Counted from the first letter of the stretch, positions 51,440 through 60,980 are shown. The stretch: DNA of 64,000 nucleotides from Paenacidovorax caeni (GCF_001298675.1 NZ_CYIG01000005.1:62001-126000); one strand, 5' to 3'. Numbers and translations: made by a program. Notes: generated by a model not told the origin, from the sequence alone.

Positions 51440-54328
51440 ATGAGCAAGACACTGGTCATCGCAGAAAAACCCTCGGTCGCGCAAGACATCGTGCGCGCCC
51501 TCACGCCCGTGGAGGGCAAGTTCGACAAGCACGAAGACCACTTCGAGAGCGCGCACTACGTCGTCACCAGCGCCGTCGGCCACCTGGTGGAAATCCAGGC
51601 GCCCGAGGAATTCGACGTCAAGCGCGGCAAGTGGAGCTTTGCCCACCTGCCGGTGATTCCGCCGCGCTTTGACCTCAAGCCCGTGGACAAGACCAAGAGC
51701 CGACTGGCCGCCGTGGTCAAGCAGGCCAAGCGCAAGGACGTCACCGCCCTGGTGAACGCCTGCGACGCGGGGCGTGAGGGGGAGCTGATCTTCCGCCTGA
51801 TCGAGCAATACGCAGGCGGCGCCAAGGGCGGCTTGGGCAAGCCCATCTCGCGCCTGTGGCTGCAGAGCATGACGCCCCAGGCCATCCGCGACGGCTTTGA
51901 CAACCTGCGCAGCGACCAGCAGATGCAGGGGCTGGCCGCCGCCGCGCGCAGCCGCAGCGAGGCCGACTGGCTGGTGGGCATCAATGGCACGCGCGCCATG
52001 ACGGCCTTCAACTCGCGCGACGGCGGCTTTTTCCTCACCACCGTGGGCCGGGTGCAGACGCCCACGCTGTCGCTGGTGGTGGAGCGCGAGGAAAAAATCC
52101 GCAAATTCATCAGCCGCGATTACTGGGAAATCCACGCCGGTTTCGCCGCCCAGGCGGGCGAGTACCTGGGCAAGTGGTTTGACCCGCAGTGGAAGAAAAG
52201 CGACGACCCCGAGGCCCGCGCGGACCGCCTGTGGAATGCCCAGGACGCCCAGGCCATTGCCGACGCCGTGCGCGGCAAGCCGGCCGTGGTCACTGAAGAG
52301 GCCAAGCCCACCACCCAGGCCAGCCCGCTGCTGTTCGACCTGACCAGCCTGCAGCGCGAGGCCAACGGTAAGTTCGGCTTTTCCGCCAAGACCACGCTGG
52401 CACTGGCGCAAAGCCTGTACGAGCGCCACAAGGCCCTGACCTACCCGCGTACCGACTCGCGCGCCCTGCCCGAGGACTACCTGCCCGTGGCGCGCCAGAC
52501 CTTCGAGATGCTCGCGGGCTCGGCCATGGGCCACCTGGCGCCGTTCGCGCGCCAGGCGCTGCAGGACAATTACGTGCGCCCCACCAAGCGGGTGTTCGAT
52601 AACAGCAAGGTGAGCGACCACTTCGCCATCATCCCCACCACGCAGGCGCCCACGGGCCTGTCCGAGGCCGAGCAAAAGCTCTACGACCTGGTGGTGCGCC
52701 GCTTCATGGCGGTGTTCTTCCCCAGTGCCGAATACCAGGTGACCACGCGCATCAGCAAAGTGGCGCAGCACAGCTTCAAAACTGAAGGCAAGGTGCTGGT
52801 CAAGCCCGGCTGGCTTGCCATTTACGGCAAGGAAGCGGCCAACGAAGTCGAGGGCGGCAAGGACGGCGACAAGGGCCAGCCCCTGGTGGCCGTGCAGCCC
52901 GGCGAGCAGCCGCTGGCGGCGCATGTGGACCCCAAGGGCCTGAAAACCAAGCCGCCCGCGCGCTACAGCGAAGCCACGCTGCTGGGTGCCATGGAAAGCG
53001 CCGGCAAGCAGGTGGAAGACGAGGAGCTGCGCAGCGCCATGCAGGAAAAAGGCCTGGGCACCCCGGCCACGCGCGCGGCCATCATCGAAGGTCTGTTGAC
53101 CGAAAAGTACATGCTGCGCGAAGGGCGCGAGCTCATCCCCACGGCCAAGGCATTCCAGCTCATGACGCTGCTGCGCGGCCTGCAGGTGGAGGAGCTGTGC
53201 CGCGCCGAGCTCACCGGCGAGTGGGAATACAAGCTGGCGCAGATGGAAAAGGGTCAACTCAGCCGCGAGGCCTTCATGCAGCAGATCGCCGCCATGACCG
53301 AGCGCATGGTGAAGAAGGCCAAGGAGTACGACCGCGACACCATTCCCGGCGACTACGCGACGCTCTCCACGCCCTGCCCGAACTGCGGCGGCGTGGTCAA
53401 GGAAAACTACCGCCGCTACGCCTGCACGGGTGCGGGCGGCCAGGGCGAGGGCTGCGGCTTCTCGTTCGGCAAATCGCCCGCCGGCCGCACCTTCGAGACC
53501 GCCGAGGCCAACCAGCTGCTGCGCGATCGCCGCATTGGCCCGCTGGAGGGCTTTCGCTCCAAGGCCGGTTGGCCGTTCACGGCCGAAGTCGCCATCGTGC
53601 GCGACGAGGAGGCAGGCAACTACAAGCTCGAGTTCGACTTCGGTGACGACAAGGCGCAAGAGTCCGGCGAGCTGGTGGACTTTGGCGCCCAGGAAAGCCT
53701 CGGCCCTTGCCCCATGTGCGGCGCGCCGGTGTACGAGCATGGCGCCAACTACGTGTGCGCCCACGCCGTGCCCACGGCGCAGCAGCCCACACCGTCCTGC
53801 ACGTTCAAGAGCGGCCAGATCATCCTGCAGCAGCCTATCGAGCGTGCCCAGATGACCCGGCTGCTGCAGGAGGGCAAGACCGGCCTGCTGGAGAAATTCA
53901 TCTCCAACCGCACGCGCCGTGCCTTCAAGGCCTTCCTGGTGTGGGACAAGGAGGCGGGCAAGGTCAACTTCGAGTTTGAGCAGCGCGACAGCAAGTACCC
54001 CCCGCGCAAGACGGTGGCGGCGAAGACCGGCGCTGCGGCCAAGAAGGCCGCCAAGCCTGCAGCCAAAGCTGCGGCCAAGGCCCCGCGCAAGGCCAGCACC
54101 GCCAGCGGCAAGCAGCCCAGCGCCGCGCTCGCCGCCGTCATTGGCAGCGAACCCGTGGCGCGCCCCGAGGCCGTGAAGAAGCTGTGGGACTACATCAAGG
54201 CCCACAACCTGCAGGACCCGAAGGACAAGCGCACCATTCGCGCCGACGACAAGCTGCGCGCCGTGTTCGGCAAGGACAGCGCCGGCATGTTTGAGCTGAC
54301 CGGCCTGCTGGGCGCCCACCTGGGGTGA
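51440..54328 (+). CDS. topB: DNA topoisomerase III with C-terminal SWIB domain
   Basis: 962 residues from MSKTLVIAEKPSVAQDI; an ATG four codons earlier is possible. Toprim (VIAEKPS, acidic NACDAGREGELIF), the catalytic Tyr about residue 335 in YPRTDSRALP, and two zinc-ribbon-like cysteine sets (CPNCGG, CPMCGAPVYEHGANYVC) are present. A Lys/Ala-rich linker (AAKKAAKPAAKAAAKAPRK) leads to a SWIB/MDM2 domain in the last 75 residues (VKKLWDYIKAHNLQDPKDKR, IRADDKLRAVFG). Type IA topoisomerases relax and decatenate single-strand-containing DNA. The SWIB tail is known from Chlamydia TopA and Burkholderiales TopB. Confidence 0.95.
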   Translation: MSKTLVIAEKPSVAQDIVRALTPVEGKFDKHEDHFESAHYVVTSAVGHLVEIQAPEEFDVKRGKWSFAHLPVIPPRFDLKPVDKTKSRLAAVVKQAKRKDVTALVNACDAGREGELIFRLIEQYAGGAKGGLGKPISRLWLQSMTPQAIRDGFDNLRSDQQMQGLAAAARSRSEADWLVGINGTRAMTAFNSRDGGFFLTTVGRVQTPTLSLVVEREEKIRKFISRDYWEIHAGFAAQAGEYLGKWFDPQWKKSDDPEARADRLWNAQDAQAIADAVRGKPAVVTEEAKPTTQASPLLFDLTSLQREANGKFGFSAKTTLALAQSLYERHKALTYPRTDSRALPEDYLPVARQTFEMLAGSAMGHLAPFARQALQDNYVRPTKRVFDNSKVSDHFAIIPTTQAPTGLSEAEQKLYDLVVRRFMAVFFPSAEYQVTTRISKVAQHSFKTEGKVLVKPGWLAIYGKEAANEVEGGKDGDKGQPLVAVQPGEQPLAAHVDPKGLKTKPPARYSEATLLGAMESAGKQVEDEELRSAMQEKGLGTPATRAAIIEGLLTEKYMLREGRELIPTAKAFQLMTLLRGLQVEELCRAELTGEWEYKLAQMEKGQLSREAFMQQIAAMTERMVKKAKEYDRDTIPGDYATLSTPCPNCGGVVKENYRRYACTGAGGQGEGCGFSFGKSPAGRTFETAEANQLLRDRRIGPLEGFRSKAGWPFTAEVAIVRDEEAGNYKLEFDFGDDKAQESGELVDFGAQESLGPCPMCGAPVYEHGANYVCAHAVPTAQQPTPSCTFKSGQIILQQPIERAQMTRLLQEGKTGLLEKFISNRTRRAFKAFLVWDKEAGKVNFEFEQRDSKYPPRKTVAAKTGAAAKKAAKPAAKAAAKAPRKASTASGKQPSAALAAVIGSEPVARPEAVKKLWDYIKAHNLQDPKDKRTIRADDKLRAVFGKDSAGMFELTGLLGAHLG

Positions 54329-54405
54329 GGTGATGGGCAGGCATGGCCGCCACCGCCGCCCTGCAGGTCCATCCGCCTGTCCGCCCGGTTGATTTCCCCC
54401 GCACC

Positions 54406-54747
54406 ATGCGCAGCCGCAAAGAAAAAGCCCTCTGGTTCCTCCTCGCCCTGGTGGCCGCTGCTGCGGCCGTGCTGGCGTGGTGGACGGCCGACCAGTGGCG
54501 CCCCCAGGTCTCGCCCTGGGCCGAGCAGGCGCTGCGCCGCCTCACCCGCCCCGGCCCTGACACCTTGCCTGCGGCGGCCCCGCGCCCGGGCGGGCCCACC
54601 CAAGGCACGGCCGCCTCGCCGCCACCGGCGCCGCCGCGCAAATGCGTGGATGCGCAAGGCCGCACCACGTACACCGACCAGCCGTGCCCTGGTGGTGCGC
54701 GCGAGCACGGTGTGGAGGGGGCGGTCACGGTGCTTCCTGCGCAGTGA
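54406..54747 (+). CDS. DUF4124-like membrane-anchored protein
   Basis: 113 residues from MRSRKEKALWFLLALVA; an upstream in-frame ATG at 54343 looks unlikely. One transmembrane helix, a Pro/Ala-rich linker and a short C-terminal beta unit RKCVDAQGRTTYTDQPCPGG with two cysteines, as in DUF4124 proteins. Probably periplasmic. Function unknown. It lies 77 bases after topB and before a hairpin repeat. Confidence 0.75.
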   Translation: MRSRKEKALWFLLALVAAAAAVLAWWTADQWRPQVSPWAEQALRRLTRPGPDTLPAAAPRPGGPTQGTAASPPPAPPRKCVDAQGRTTYTDQPCPGGAREHGVEGAVTVLPAQ

Positions 54748-54748
54748 A

Positions 54749-54806
54749 CTGCTATTTAATCGATAGCTGCTAGCGCTTACCCAGAAAGCGCTGAAGGCCT
54801 TTTTGC
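54749..54806 (+). repeat. Dispersed hairpin repeat, copy 12
   Basis: GATAGCTGCTAGCGCTTACC followed by CAGAAAGCGCTGAAGGCC and TTTTT. AGCGCTT and AAGCGCT pair; the T run makes it terminator-like on the plus strand. Confidence 0.85.
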
Positions 54807-54926
54807 CACCTGTGCCGGGCCGCATGGCGTGCAGCCGTTCGATGCAGCCCCCGGTAACCCCGTGACACCGGGCGTCACGCGCTTCGACTAAGCTTGGCCG
54901 TTCCTTCCATCGCCACGGCTTTGCCC

Positions 54927-55715
54927 ATGCCCCACACCCCGTTGCCCCCTTTGACCGACCTTGCCGACGCCACCGCGCCTGCCCGCTCCGTGCCGTTGGC
55001 CGGGGCCAGCAATTTCCGCGACCTCGGTGGGTACCAGGGCCGGGACGGACGCACGGTGAAGTGGCGCCGCCTGTTCCGCTCCGACCACCTGGCGGCGCTG
55101 ACGCCGCAGGACCAGGACACGCTGGCCCGCCTGGGCGTGGCGCGCAGCATCGACTTTCGCGGGCAGGCCGAGAGCGCGGCGCATGCCTACCGGCTGCCTG
55201 GGGTGGACTACCGCCACCTCGTCATCGAGCCCACGGTGATCCAGCGCGCCTTGGAGCTGCAGCGTGCCGGCCAGCACCTGACGGCGCAGGACGCCGTGGC
55301 GCTGATGCAGGCCACCTACCGGGGCTTCGTGCGCGAGAGCGCGCCGCGCTTCGCCGAGCTGTTCCGCCTGCTGCTGGACGCGCAGGACGCGCCCCTGGTG
55401 TTTCACTGCACGGCGGGCAAGGACCGCACCGGCTTCGCGGCGGCGCTGATCCTGCATGCGCTGGGCGTGCCGCGCGCGGTGGTGATGCATGACTACCTGC
55501 TTACCAACACGCTGTACCGCCGCCCCGCGGGCCTGGGCGGCCACGCCCCCGACGAAGTGCTGGCCGTGCTCTGGCGCGTGCAGGAGGACTTCCTCGAAGC
55601 CGCCCTGCACCTGGTGGACGGCGAGTACGGCGGCATGGACACCTACCTGGCCGACGTGCTGGGCGTGGACGCTGCCGCCCAGCGCGAACTGGCAGCGCGC
55701 TACCTGCAGCCCTGA
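54927..55715 (+). CDS. Tyrosine phosphatase (Y_phosphatase3 family)
   Basis: 262 residues from MPHTPLPPLTDLADA; a TTG at 54894 is an alternative. The P-loop CTAGKDRTG (in VFHCTAGKDRTGFAAALILH) carries Cys and Arg, and NFRDLGGY near the N-terminus is the family's opening motif. The Lys after Gly in the loop (GKDR) is typical of lipid/tyrosine dual phosphatases such as MptpB. Substrate unknown. It lies between two hairpin repeats. Confidence 0.9.
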   Translation: MPHTPLPPLTDLADATAPARSVPLAGASNFRDLGGYQGRDGRTVKWRRLFRSDHLAALTPQDQDTLARLGVARSIDFRGQAESAAHAYRLPGVDYRHLVIEPTVIQRALELQRAGQHLTAQDAVALMQATYRGFVRESAPRFAELFRLLLDAQDAPLVFHCTAGKDRTGFAAALILHALGVPRAVVMHDYLLTNTLYRRPAGLGGHAPDEVLAVLWRVQEDFLEAALHLVDGEYGGMDTYLADVLGVDAAAQRELAARYLQP

Positions 55716-55772
55716 AACTCCTGTTTTGATAGCTGCTAGCGCTTGATGGGTAAGCGCTACGGCCGTTTTTGT
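55716..55772 (+). repeat. Dispersed hairpin repeat, copy 13
   Basis: GATAGCTGCTAGCGCTTGAT followed by GGGTAAGCGCTACGGCCG and TTTTTG. Stem and T run make it terminator-like for the phosphatase gene. Confidence 0.85.
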
Positions 55773-55941
55773 TGTAAATGCATGGCCGCGATGCTGCGCG
55801 CCTCTGGCGGTGCCAGGGCGTTGCACCCGTTCGGCGCGGGGTGTCTGCCAGGCGACCTGCAGCCGCCGGCGTGGGCCGCTACGATACGCGCGCCGGTCCG
55901 CGAAGGGCGGCAGCGACACACACACAGGAGACCTATCGACC

Positions 55942-56340
55942 ATGTTCAGCCACGTCATGCTGGGAGCCAGCAACCTCGACAAATCCCGCCAGTTCTACGA
56001 CGCCCTGCTCGGCGCCTTGGGCGCTGGCCCCGGCGTTACCGACCCGAAGAACCGCACGTTCTGGCGCCACGCGGGCAACACCTTCGCCATCACCGCGCCC
56101 ATCAACGGCGAGCCCGCAAGCCATGGCAACGGCGCCACCCTGGGTTTTGCCGCGCAATCGCCCGAGCAGGTGAACGCCGCGCATGCCGCAGGCGCGGCCG
56201 CGGGCGGCGTGACGTGCGAAGACCCGCCGGGCTGGCGCGAGGCCGCAGGCATGCGCCTGTACCTGGCCTACCTGCGCGACCCCGACGGCAACAAGCTGTG
56301 CCTGCTGCACCGCCCGCCGAAGGAAAAGCCGGCCGCGTGA
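55942..56340 (+). CDS. VOC (glyoxalase/bleomycin-resistance) family protein
   Basis: 132 residues from MFSHVMLGASNLDKSRQFYD with CAGGAG about 12 bases upstream. Two beta-alpha-beta-beta-beta modules (LGASNLDKSRQFYDALLGAL and LYLAYLRDPDGNKLCLLHRP) form the vicinal-oxygen-chelate fold. Metal ligand positions include His4 and Glu/Asp near RDPDGNK. Substrate unknown. First of three small metabolic genes on the plus strand. Confidence 0.88.
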   Translation: MFSHVMLGASNLDKSRQFYDALLGALGAGPGVTDPKNRTFWRHAGNTFAITAPINGEPASHGNGATLGFAAQSPEQVNAAHAAGAAAGGVTCEDPPGWREAAGMRLYLAYLRDPDGNKLCLLHRPPKEKPAA

Positions 56341-56413
56341 GGCATTGAGGCATTGAGGCGCTGTGCGGCCGCGCCGCCCTGGTTTTGCCCCTTTTTTCAG
56401 AGAGAGTTCATTG

Positions 56414-57175
56414 ATGCAATTGTCCGAACAATGGGTGCTGGTCACCGGTGGTGCGCGGGGCCTGGGCCAGGCCATCACGCGCGCGTTGGCACGCGAGGGT
56501 GCCGGCGTCGTCATCAACTACCACCGCAGCGCAGCGGCCGCGCAGGCGCTGGCCGAGGAGCTGGGCCCGCGCGCCATCGCGCTGCAGGCCGACGTGACCG
56601 ATGCCGCGGCCGTGCAGCGCCTGTTCGCCGTGGCGCAGGAGCGCACGGGTGGGCGCATCAGCGCGGTGGTGAACAACGCGCTGGCGCAGTTCTCCTTCGA
56701 CGGCGATGCGCGCCCCAAGCTGGGTGACATTGCCTGGGAGCGCTTCAGCCAGCAGATTGAGGGCGCCGTGAAGGGCGCGCTCAACACCATGCAGGCGGCG
56801 CTGCCTGGCATGCGCGCGCAGGGGTTTGGGCGCATCGTCAACGTGGGCACCAACCTGTTTCAAAACCCCGTGGTGCCCTACCACGACTACACGGCGGCCA
56901 AGGCGGCGCTGCTGTCGCTCACACGCACGGCGGCGAACGACCTGGGGCCGGACGGCATCACGGTGAACATGGTCTCGGGCGGGCTGCTGCGCACCACCGA
57001 TGCCAGCAGCGCCACGCCCGAGGCGGTGTTCGACCTCATCGCCAGCATGACCCCGCTGCGCCGCGTGACCACGCCGGCCGAGTTCGCCGACGCGGTGCTG
57101 TTTTTCCTCTCGCCCTGGGCGCGTGCCGTGACCGGGCAGAACCTGGTCGTGGACAGCGGCCTGGTGAAGGATTGA
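56414..57175 (+). CDS. Short-chain dehydrogenase/reductase (FabG-like)
   Basis: 253 residues from MQLSEQWVLVTGGARGLGQAI with AGAGAG upstream. The cofactor motif TGGARGLG, NNALAQ in place of NNAG, the catalytic Tyr/Lys in YHDYTAAKAALL and the C-terminal GQNLVVDSG are visible. The usual catalytic Ser is replaced by Thr or Gly in NVGTNLF, an odd change. Probably an NAD(P)-dependent 3-oxoacyl-type reductase; substrate unknown. It is 16 bases ahead of the GST gene. Confidence 0.9.
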   Translation: MQLSEQWVLVTGGARGLGQAITRALAREGAGVVINYHRSAAAAQALAEELGPRAIALQADVTDAAAVQRLFAVAQERTGGRISAVVNNALAQFSFDGDARPKLGDIAWERFSQQIEGAVKGALNTMQAALPGMRAQGFGRIVNVGTNLFQNPVVPYHDYTAAKAALLSLTRTAANDLGPDGITVNMVSGGLLRTTDASSATPEAVFDLIASMTPLRRVTTPAEFADAVLFFLSPWARAVTGQNLVVDSGLVKD

Positions 57176-57191
57176 CCAAGGAGAACCCCCC

Positions 57192-57887
57192 ATGACCTGG
57201 ACCCACCCCATCACCGCCAAGTGGCCGGCGCGCCACCCCGAGCGGCTGCAGCTGTATTCGCTGGCCACGCCCAACGGCGTGAAGGTGTCGATTGCGCTGG
57301 AAGAAATGCAGCTGCCCTACGAGGCGCACCTGGTGAGCTTTGCCACCAACGATCAGTTCTCGCCCGCGTTCCTGGCGCTGGCACCGAACAACAAGATTCC
57401 GGCCATTCTGGACCCCCAGGGGCCCGGCGGGCAGCCGCTGGTGCTGTTCGAGTCGGGCGCCATCCTCCTCTACCTGGCGGAAAAGACCGGGCAGTTCCTG
57501 CCCCGGGAGGGCGCCGCGCGCTACGAGACGCTGCAGTGGCTGATGTGGCAGATGGGCGGCGTTGGCCCCATGTTCGGGCAGCTGGGCTTCTTCCACAAAT
57601 ACGCCGGCAAGGACTACGAGGACAAGCGCCCGCGTGACCGCTACGTGGCCGAGTCGCGCCGCCTGCTGGGGGTGCTGGAGCAGCGCCTGGCGGGCCGTGA
57701 CTGGGTCATGGGCAGCGAGTACACCATTGCCGACATGGCCATCTTCCCCTGGGTGCGCAACCTGGTGGAGCACTACGGCGCGGGCGATCTGGTGGGCTGG
57801 GGCGATTTTGCGCAGGTGCAGCGTGTGCTGGCAGCGTTCGTGGCGCGGCCTGCAGTGCAGCGCGGGCTGGTGGTGCCTGCGGCCTGA
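57192..57887 (+). CDS. Glutathione S-transferase, YfcG/Ure2-like
   Basis: 231 residues with AAGGAG before the start. Thioredoxin-like N-terminal domain: LQLYSLATPNGVKVSIALEE, NNKIPAILD and the glutathione contact LFESGAILLYLAEKTG. The C-terminal helical domain holds the MADMAIFPWVRN-type region (YTIADMAIFPWVRN). The ATPNG active-site form is that of YfcG-type disulfide reductases. It ends the short operon with the SDR gene. Confidence 0.92.
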   Translation: MTWTHPITAKWPARHPERLQLYSLATPNGVKVSIALEEMQLPYEAHLVSFATNDQFSPAFLALAPNNKIPAILDPQGPGGQPLVLFESGAILLYLAEKTGQFLPREGAARYETLQWLMWQMGGVGPMFGQLGFFHKYAGKDYEDKRPRDRYVAESRRLLGVLEQRLAGRDWVMGSEYTIADMAIFPWVRNLVEHYGAGDLVGWGDFAQVQRVLAAFVARPAVQRGLVVPAA

Positions 57888-58049
57888 AGGAACGCGGCCC
57901 CTGAGGCGCTTGGCGCCTTCCCCCTCTCTCACGCAGCGCGTGGGTGGGGGCGCAGCCCTCGCTGCGGCGCGGCCTTGGCTCGGCGGCGCGCGCTGGGCCA
58001 CCCCGGTGCCATGGGCCAAGGGAGGGGCGCAGTGGAGTGGGGAGCGGGG

Positions 58050-58100
58050 TTTGCTATTGTTTAAATAGCTGCTTGCGCTTTATTGGCAAGCGCTACAGGC
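58050..58100 (+). repeat. Dispersed hairpin repeat, copy 14
   Basis: TTTGCTATTGTTTAAATAGC followed by TGCTTGCGCTTTATTGGC and AAGCGCTACAGGCC. It lies in the convergent gap between the GST and the hemerythrin pseudogene. Confidence 0.85.
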
Positions 58101-58124
58101 CGAAAAGCCTGTGAATTTGCGCGG

Positions 58125-58144
58125 TCCCGGGCAGGTGCCCGGGA
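58125..58144. terminator. Perfect 20-bp palindromic hairpin
   Basis: TCCCGGGCA, a 2-base centre and TGCCCGGGA. It lies 12 bases after the true stop of the hemerythrin frame and could stabilise its 3' end. No U run follows, so termination is uncertain. Confidence 0.4.
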
Positions 58145-58155
58145 TGCGTCCTGTG

Positions 58156-58586
58156 TCAGCGCCTCTTGAGCGCGCGCTGGCCGCTGCGGCGCTTTTTTTC
58201 GAGGAAAAAGCGCAGCTCCTTGTCGTTGCGCCGGATGTGCAGCGACAGCCAGTCGCGCAGCACCGAGGACAGCTGCGCGGCCACGGTGATGCTGCCCGCG
58301 TCGAGCTTTGCCTTGAGTGCGCGCAGGTCGTCGACGAAGTGCTCATGGCCGACGCGGTGGTTTCCAGGCCGGGAAACTCCGCCTGCTGCATCTGCATCTC
58401 CTCGTGGCGCAGGTGCTCTGCGGTGTCGGCGATCAGGCGCTCCAGCAGGTCTGCCACCACGCTCTGCCCGTTGCCCTGGCTGGTGGCGGTGTGCAGCTCG
58501 TTGACCAGATCGACCAGCTTGCGGTGCTCCGCGTCGATCTGGCCGTTGTCGATGACCATGTCATCGGCCCATTCAAAGTACGCCAT
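58156..58586 (-). pseudogene. Bacteriohemerythrin gene with a 1-base frameshift
   Basis: Starts MAYFEWADDMVIDNGQIDAE with AGGGAG upstream, and reads as a hemerythrin up to EFPGLET. The next codons should be HRVGHEHFVDDL, which is found one frame over; a missing C near 58359 (ACCAC where ACCCAC is expected) explains it. Joined, the protein has 143 residues with the O2-binding diiron ligands (AEHRKL, HLRHEEM, HRVGHEH, HIRRNDKEL) and ends in a basic tail. Uncorrected, it runs as a 168-residue hybrid through repeat DNA. Either a true mutation or a sequence error. It lies 22 bases after the chemoreceptor start-side end. Confidence 0.85.
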
Positions 58587-58608
58587 GGCGCTCCCTCTTT
58601 CGGTGGTT

Positions 58609-60243
58609 TTAGCTTGGCAGCGCCAGCGGGGCGGTCGGCTTGGCCAGCGCGCCTTGGTGCTGCAGCGTGCCATTGCCGGGGAGGCGGAACACGCTCACCG
58701 TGTGCACCAGCGTTTGCGCCTGGCGTTCCAGCGACTGCGCGGCGGCGGCGGATTCCTCCACCAGCGCGGCATTGGACTGGGTCACCTGGTCCATCTGGCC
58801 CATGGCCTCGTTGATCTGGTCGATTCCGTGCGACTGGTCGGCACTGGCGCTGCTGATCTCGCCCATGATGTCGGAAACACGGCGCACGCTCACCACGATT
58901 TCGTCCATGGTGCTGCCGGCCTTCTCCACCAGCATGCAGCCCTCGGAGACATTGCGCACCGAGGCCTCGATCAGCCCCTTGATCTCCTTGGCCGCCTCGG
59001 CGCTGCGGCCCGCGAGCTGGCGCACCTCGCCCGCCACCACGGCGAAGCCGCGGCCTTGCTCGCCGGCGCGGGCGGCTTCCACTGCGGCATTCAGCGCCAG
59101 GATGTTGGTCTGGAAGGCAATGGAGTCGATCACACCGATGATGTCGGCGATCTTGCGCGACGAGGCGTTGATGGACTCCATGGTGTGCACCACCTGGCCC
59201 ACCACCTCGCCACCGCGCACGGCCACCTTCGAGGCGGATTCGGCCAGCTCGTTGGCGTGCTTGCCGCTGTCGTAGTTCTGCTTCACGGTGCTTGCCAGCT
59301 CATGCATCGAGGCCGTGGTTTCTTCCAGCGCGGCCGCCTGTTCCTCGGTGCGCGAGGACAGATCCAGGTTGCCCGCAGCGATCTGGCTGGTGGCCGTGGC
59401 GATGGTGTCGCTGCTGTGGCGCACCTCATTCACGATGCCCGTCAGGCTGGTGTTCATGTGCTGCAGCGCCGAAAGCAGTTGGCCCGCTTCGTCGCGGCTG
59501 TGCACCTCGATCTCGCTGCGCAGGTCGCCTTCGGAGACGGCCTGGGCCACGCGCACCGCCTGGCGCAGCGGGGCAGTGATGGAGCGCGTGATCCATGCGG
59601 CCAGCAGCAGGCCGATGACCAGGCCGCCGATGCCCAGGCCGAGCAGCAGCATGCGCGCGAACTGCGCCTCGGCCTTGGCGCGGGCGCCGGCTTCGGTCAC
59701 CAGGCGCTGCTCCAGCCTGGCCAGGCGGTCCACGCGGTCCTGCACCGCCGTCAGCTCCACCAGCGTGTGCTGCTGCAGCTCGGCGAAAGCCTCTTCCTTG
59801 CGGCCCGCGTCCACCAGTTCGTTGAACTTGCCCTGCGAGGCGACGTAGCGGCCGCGCGCGGCCTCGGCTTCGCCCAGGAGCTGCTTGCCATCGTCGCGGC
59901 GCACCAGCTCCTGCAGCGTCTTGAAGGCCTGCACGAAGGCCTCGCGGCCCGCCAGGATCTCGGCGCGCTTTTGCGCGCGCTGGGCCTCGGTCTCGGCGAA
60001 ATAGATTTCGATGGTGCGGCGCGCGTTTGCCTGGGCGATGGAGCTGAGCGTGTTCGCTGCTTCGGCCTTGACCCATTCGCGCTCGATGATCAGGCGGTTG
60101 GTTTCGAGCAGGCTGCTGAGCTGCAGCAGCCCCACGACCACCATGGTGAGCATCATCGCAATGAGCACGCCGAAGCCCAGTGCCAGGCGTGTGCCGATGC
60201 GCCAGTCGCGCGGTGACCAGGAAGATGTGGATAGGGTGGTCAT
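58609..60243 (-). CDS. Methyl-accepting chemotaxis protein
   Basis: 544 residues from [15 protein letters not shown]. Transmembrane helix 1 ([21 protein letters not shown]), a four-helix-bundle periplasmic sensor of about 160 residues, helix 2 ([20 protein letters not shown]), HAMP and the signalling domain with the hairpin tip ([37 protein letters not shown] in two parts) follow. Methylation-site context [14 protein letters not shown] is present. It lacks a C-terminal CheR-binding pentapeptide. It precedes the bacteriohemerythrin frame by 22 bases, so the two may form an oxygen- or redox-linked taxis unit. Confidence 0.95.
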   Translation of the reverse strand: MTTLSTSSWSPRDWRIGTRLALGFGVLIAMMLTMVVVGLLQLSSLLETNRLIIEREWVKAEAANTLSSIAQANARRTIEIYFAETEAQRAQKRAEILAGREAFVQAFKTLQELVRRDDGKQLLGEAEAARGRYVASQGKFNELVDAGRKEEAFAELQQHTLVELTAVQDRVDRLARLEQRLVTEAGARAKAEAQFARMLLLGLGIGGLVIGLLLAAWITRSITAPLRQAVRVAQAVSEGDLRSEIEVHSRDEAGQLLSALQHMNTSLTGIVNEVRHSSDTIATATSQIAAGNLDLSSRTEEQAAALEETTASMHELASTVKQNYDSGKHANELAESASKVAVRGGEVVGQVVHTMESINASSRKIADIIGVIDSIAFQTNILALNAAVEAARAGEQGRGFAVVAGEVRQLAGRSAEAAKEIKGLIEASVRNVSEGCMLVEKAGSTMDEIVVSVRRVSDIMGEISSASADQSHGIDQINEAMGQMDQVTQSNAALVEESAAAAQSLERQAQTLVHTVSVFRLPGNGTLQHQGALAKPTAPLALPS

Positions 60244-60431
60244 AGGGTTGTTGTGCTGAAAAGGGGTAGACCGCAGGCCCTTCGCCGCCAAATCGACAAA
60301 GCTTGCGCCCGTTACCTGTGGTTACTTGTGTCTTCTGAATCGGGCAGTCTATTAATTAACTCGGCCATTTTTCGCTTCCTTGACAAGAAATAAGGGGTAA
60401 TAGGGCACTATCGGCCTTTTCCGTACATGCC

Positions 60432-60980
60432 ATGCAACGTCGCCATTTGTTCGCCCTGTGCGCCCTGCCCGTTTTCGCGGCGTGCGCCAGCCGCATGCCC
60501 AGCTATACCGTGACCGCCGCGCAATTGCAGGCCGCGCTGGCAGCGCGGTTTCCGCGCCGCCAGCCGGTGGCAGGCCTGGCCGAACTGGAGCTGCAGGCAC
60601 CGCGGCTGCGCCTGCTGCCCGAGGAGAACCGCGTTGGCGCCGAGCTGGCGCTGCAGGCCTTCGGGGGGCTGCTGCAGCGCAGCTATCCGGGCGTGCTCGA
60701 CGTCGATTTCGGCCTGCGTTACGAGGCGGCCGACCGCAGCCTGCGCGCCACCGCCGTGCGCTTGAACGTGCTGCGTATCGACGGCCTGCCGCCGCGCGCG
60801 GCGGCCGTGCTGCAGGGGCTGGGCGCGGCCCTGGCCGGCCAGGCACTGGGCGAAGTGGTGCTGCACCATCTGCGCGACAAGGACCTGGCCCTGGCCGATG
60901 GCCTGGGCATGCAGCCCGGCCCCATCACCGTGACGCCGCAGGGCCTGCGCATCGACTTCGTGCCGCGCGCAGCGCCTTGA
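60432..60980 (+). CDS. DUF1439 lipoprotein (YceB-like)
   Basis: 182 residues. The signal peptide ends in VFAACAS, so a lipidated Cys about residue 18 is expected. The remainder (YTVTAAQLQAALAARFPRR, then ITVTPQGLRIDFVP) matches the DUF1439/YceB family of outer-membrane-linked lipoproteins with a TULIP-like lipid-binding fold. Function unknown. Confidence 0.85.
   Translation: MQRRHLFALCALPVFAACASRMPSYTVTAAQLQAALAARFPRRQPVAGLAELELQAPRLRLLPEENRVGAELALQAFGGLLQRSYPGVLDVDFGLRYEAADRSLRATAVRLNVLRIDGLPPRAAAVLQGLGAALAGQALGEVVLHHLRDKDLALADGLGMQPGPITVTPQGLRIDFVPRAAP

Noticed and set aside
50834-54319. Long N-terminal extension of birA through topB on the minus strand
   Set aside because: The sequence before ATG 50833 is antisense to topB and SET and has no similarity to ligases; the birA start overlaps the SET stop, as expected for an operon.
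60244-60431. Possible regulatory RNA before the DUF1439 gene
   Set aside because: The region is AT-richer, as expected for divergent promoters, but I see no stable stem or terminator.
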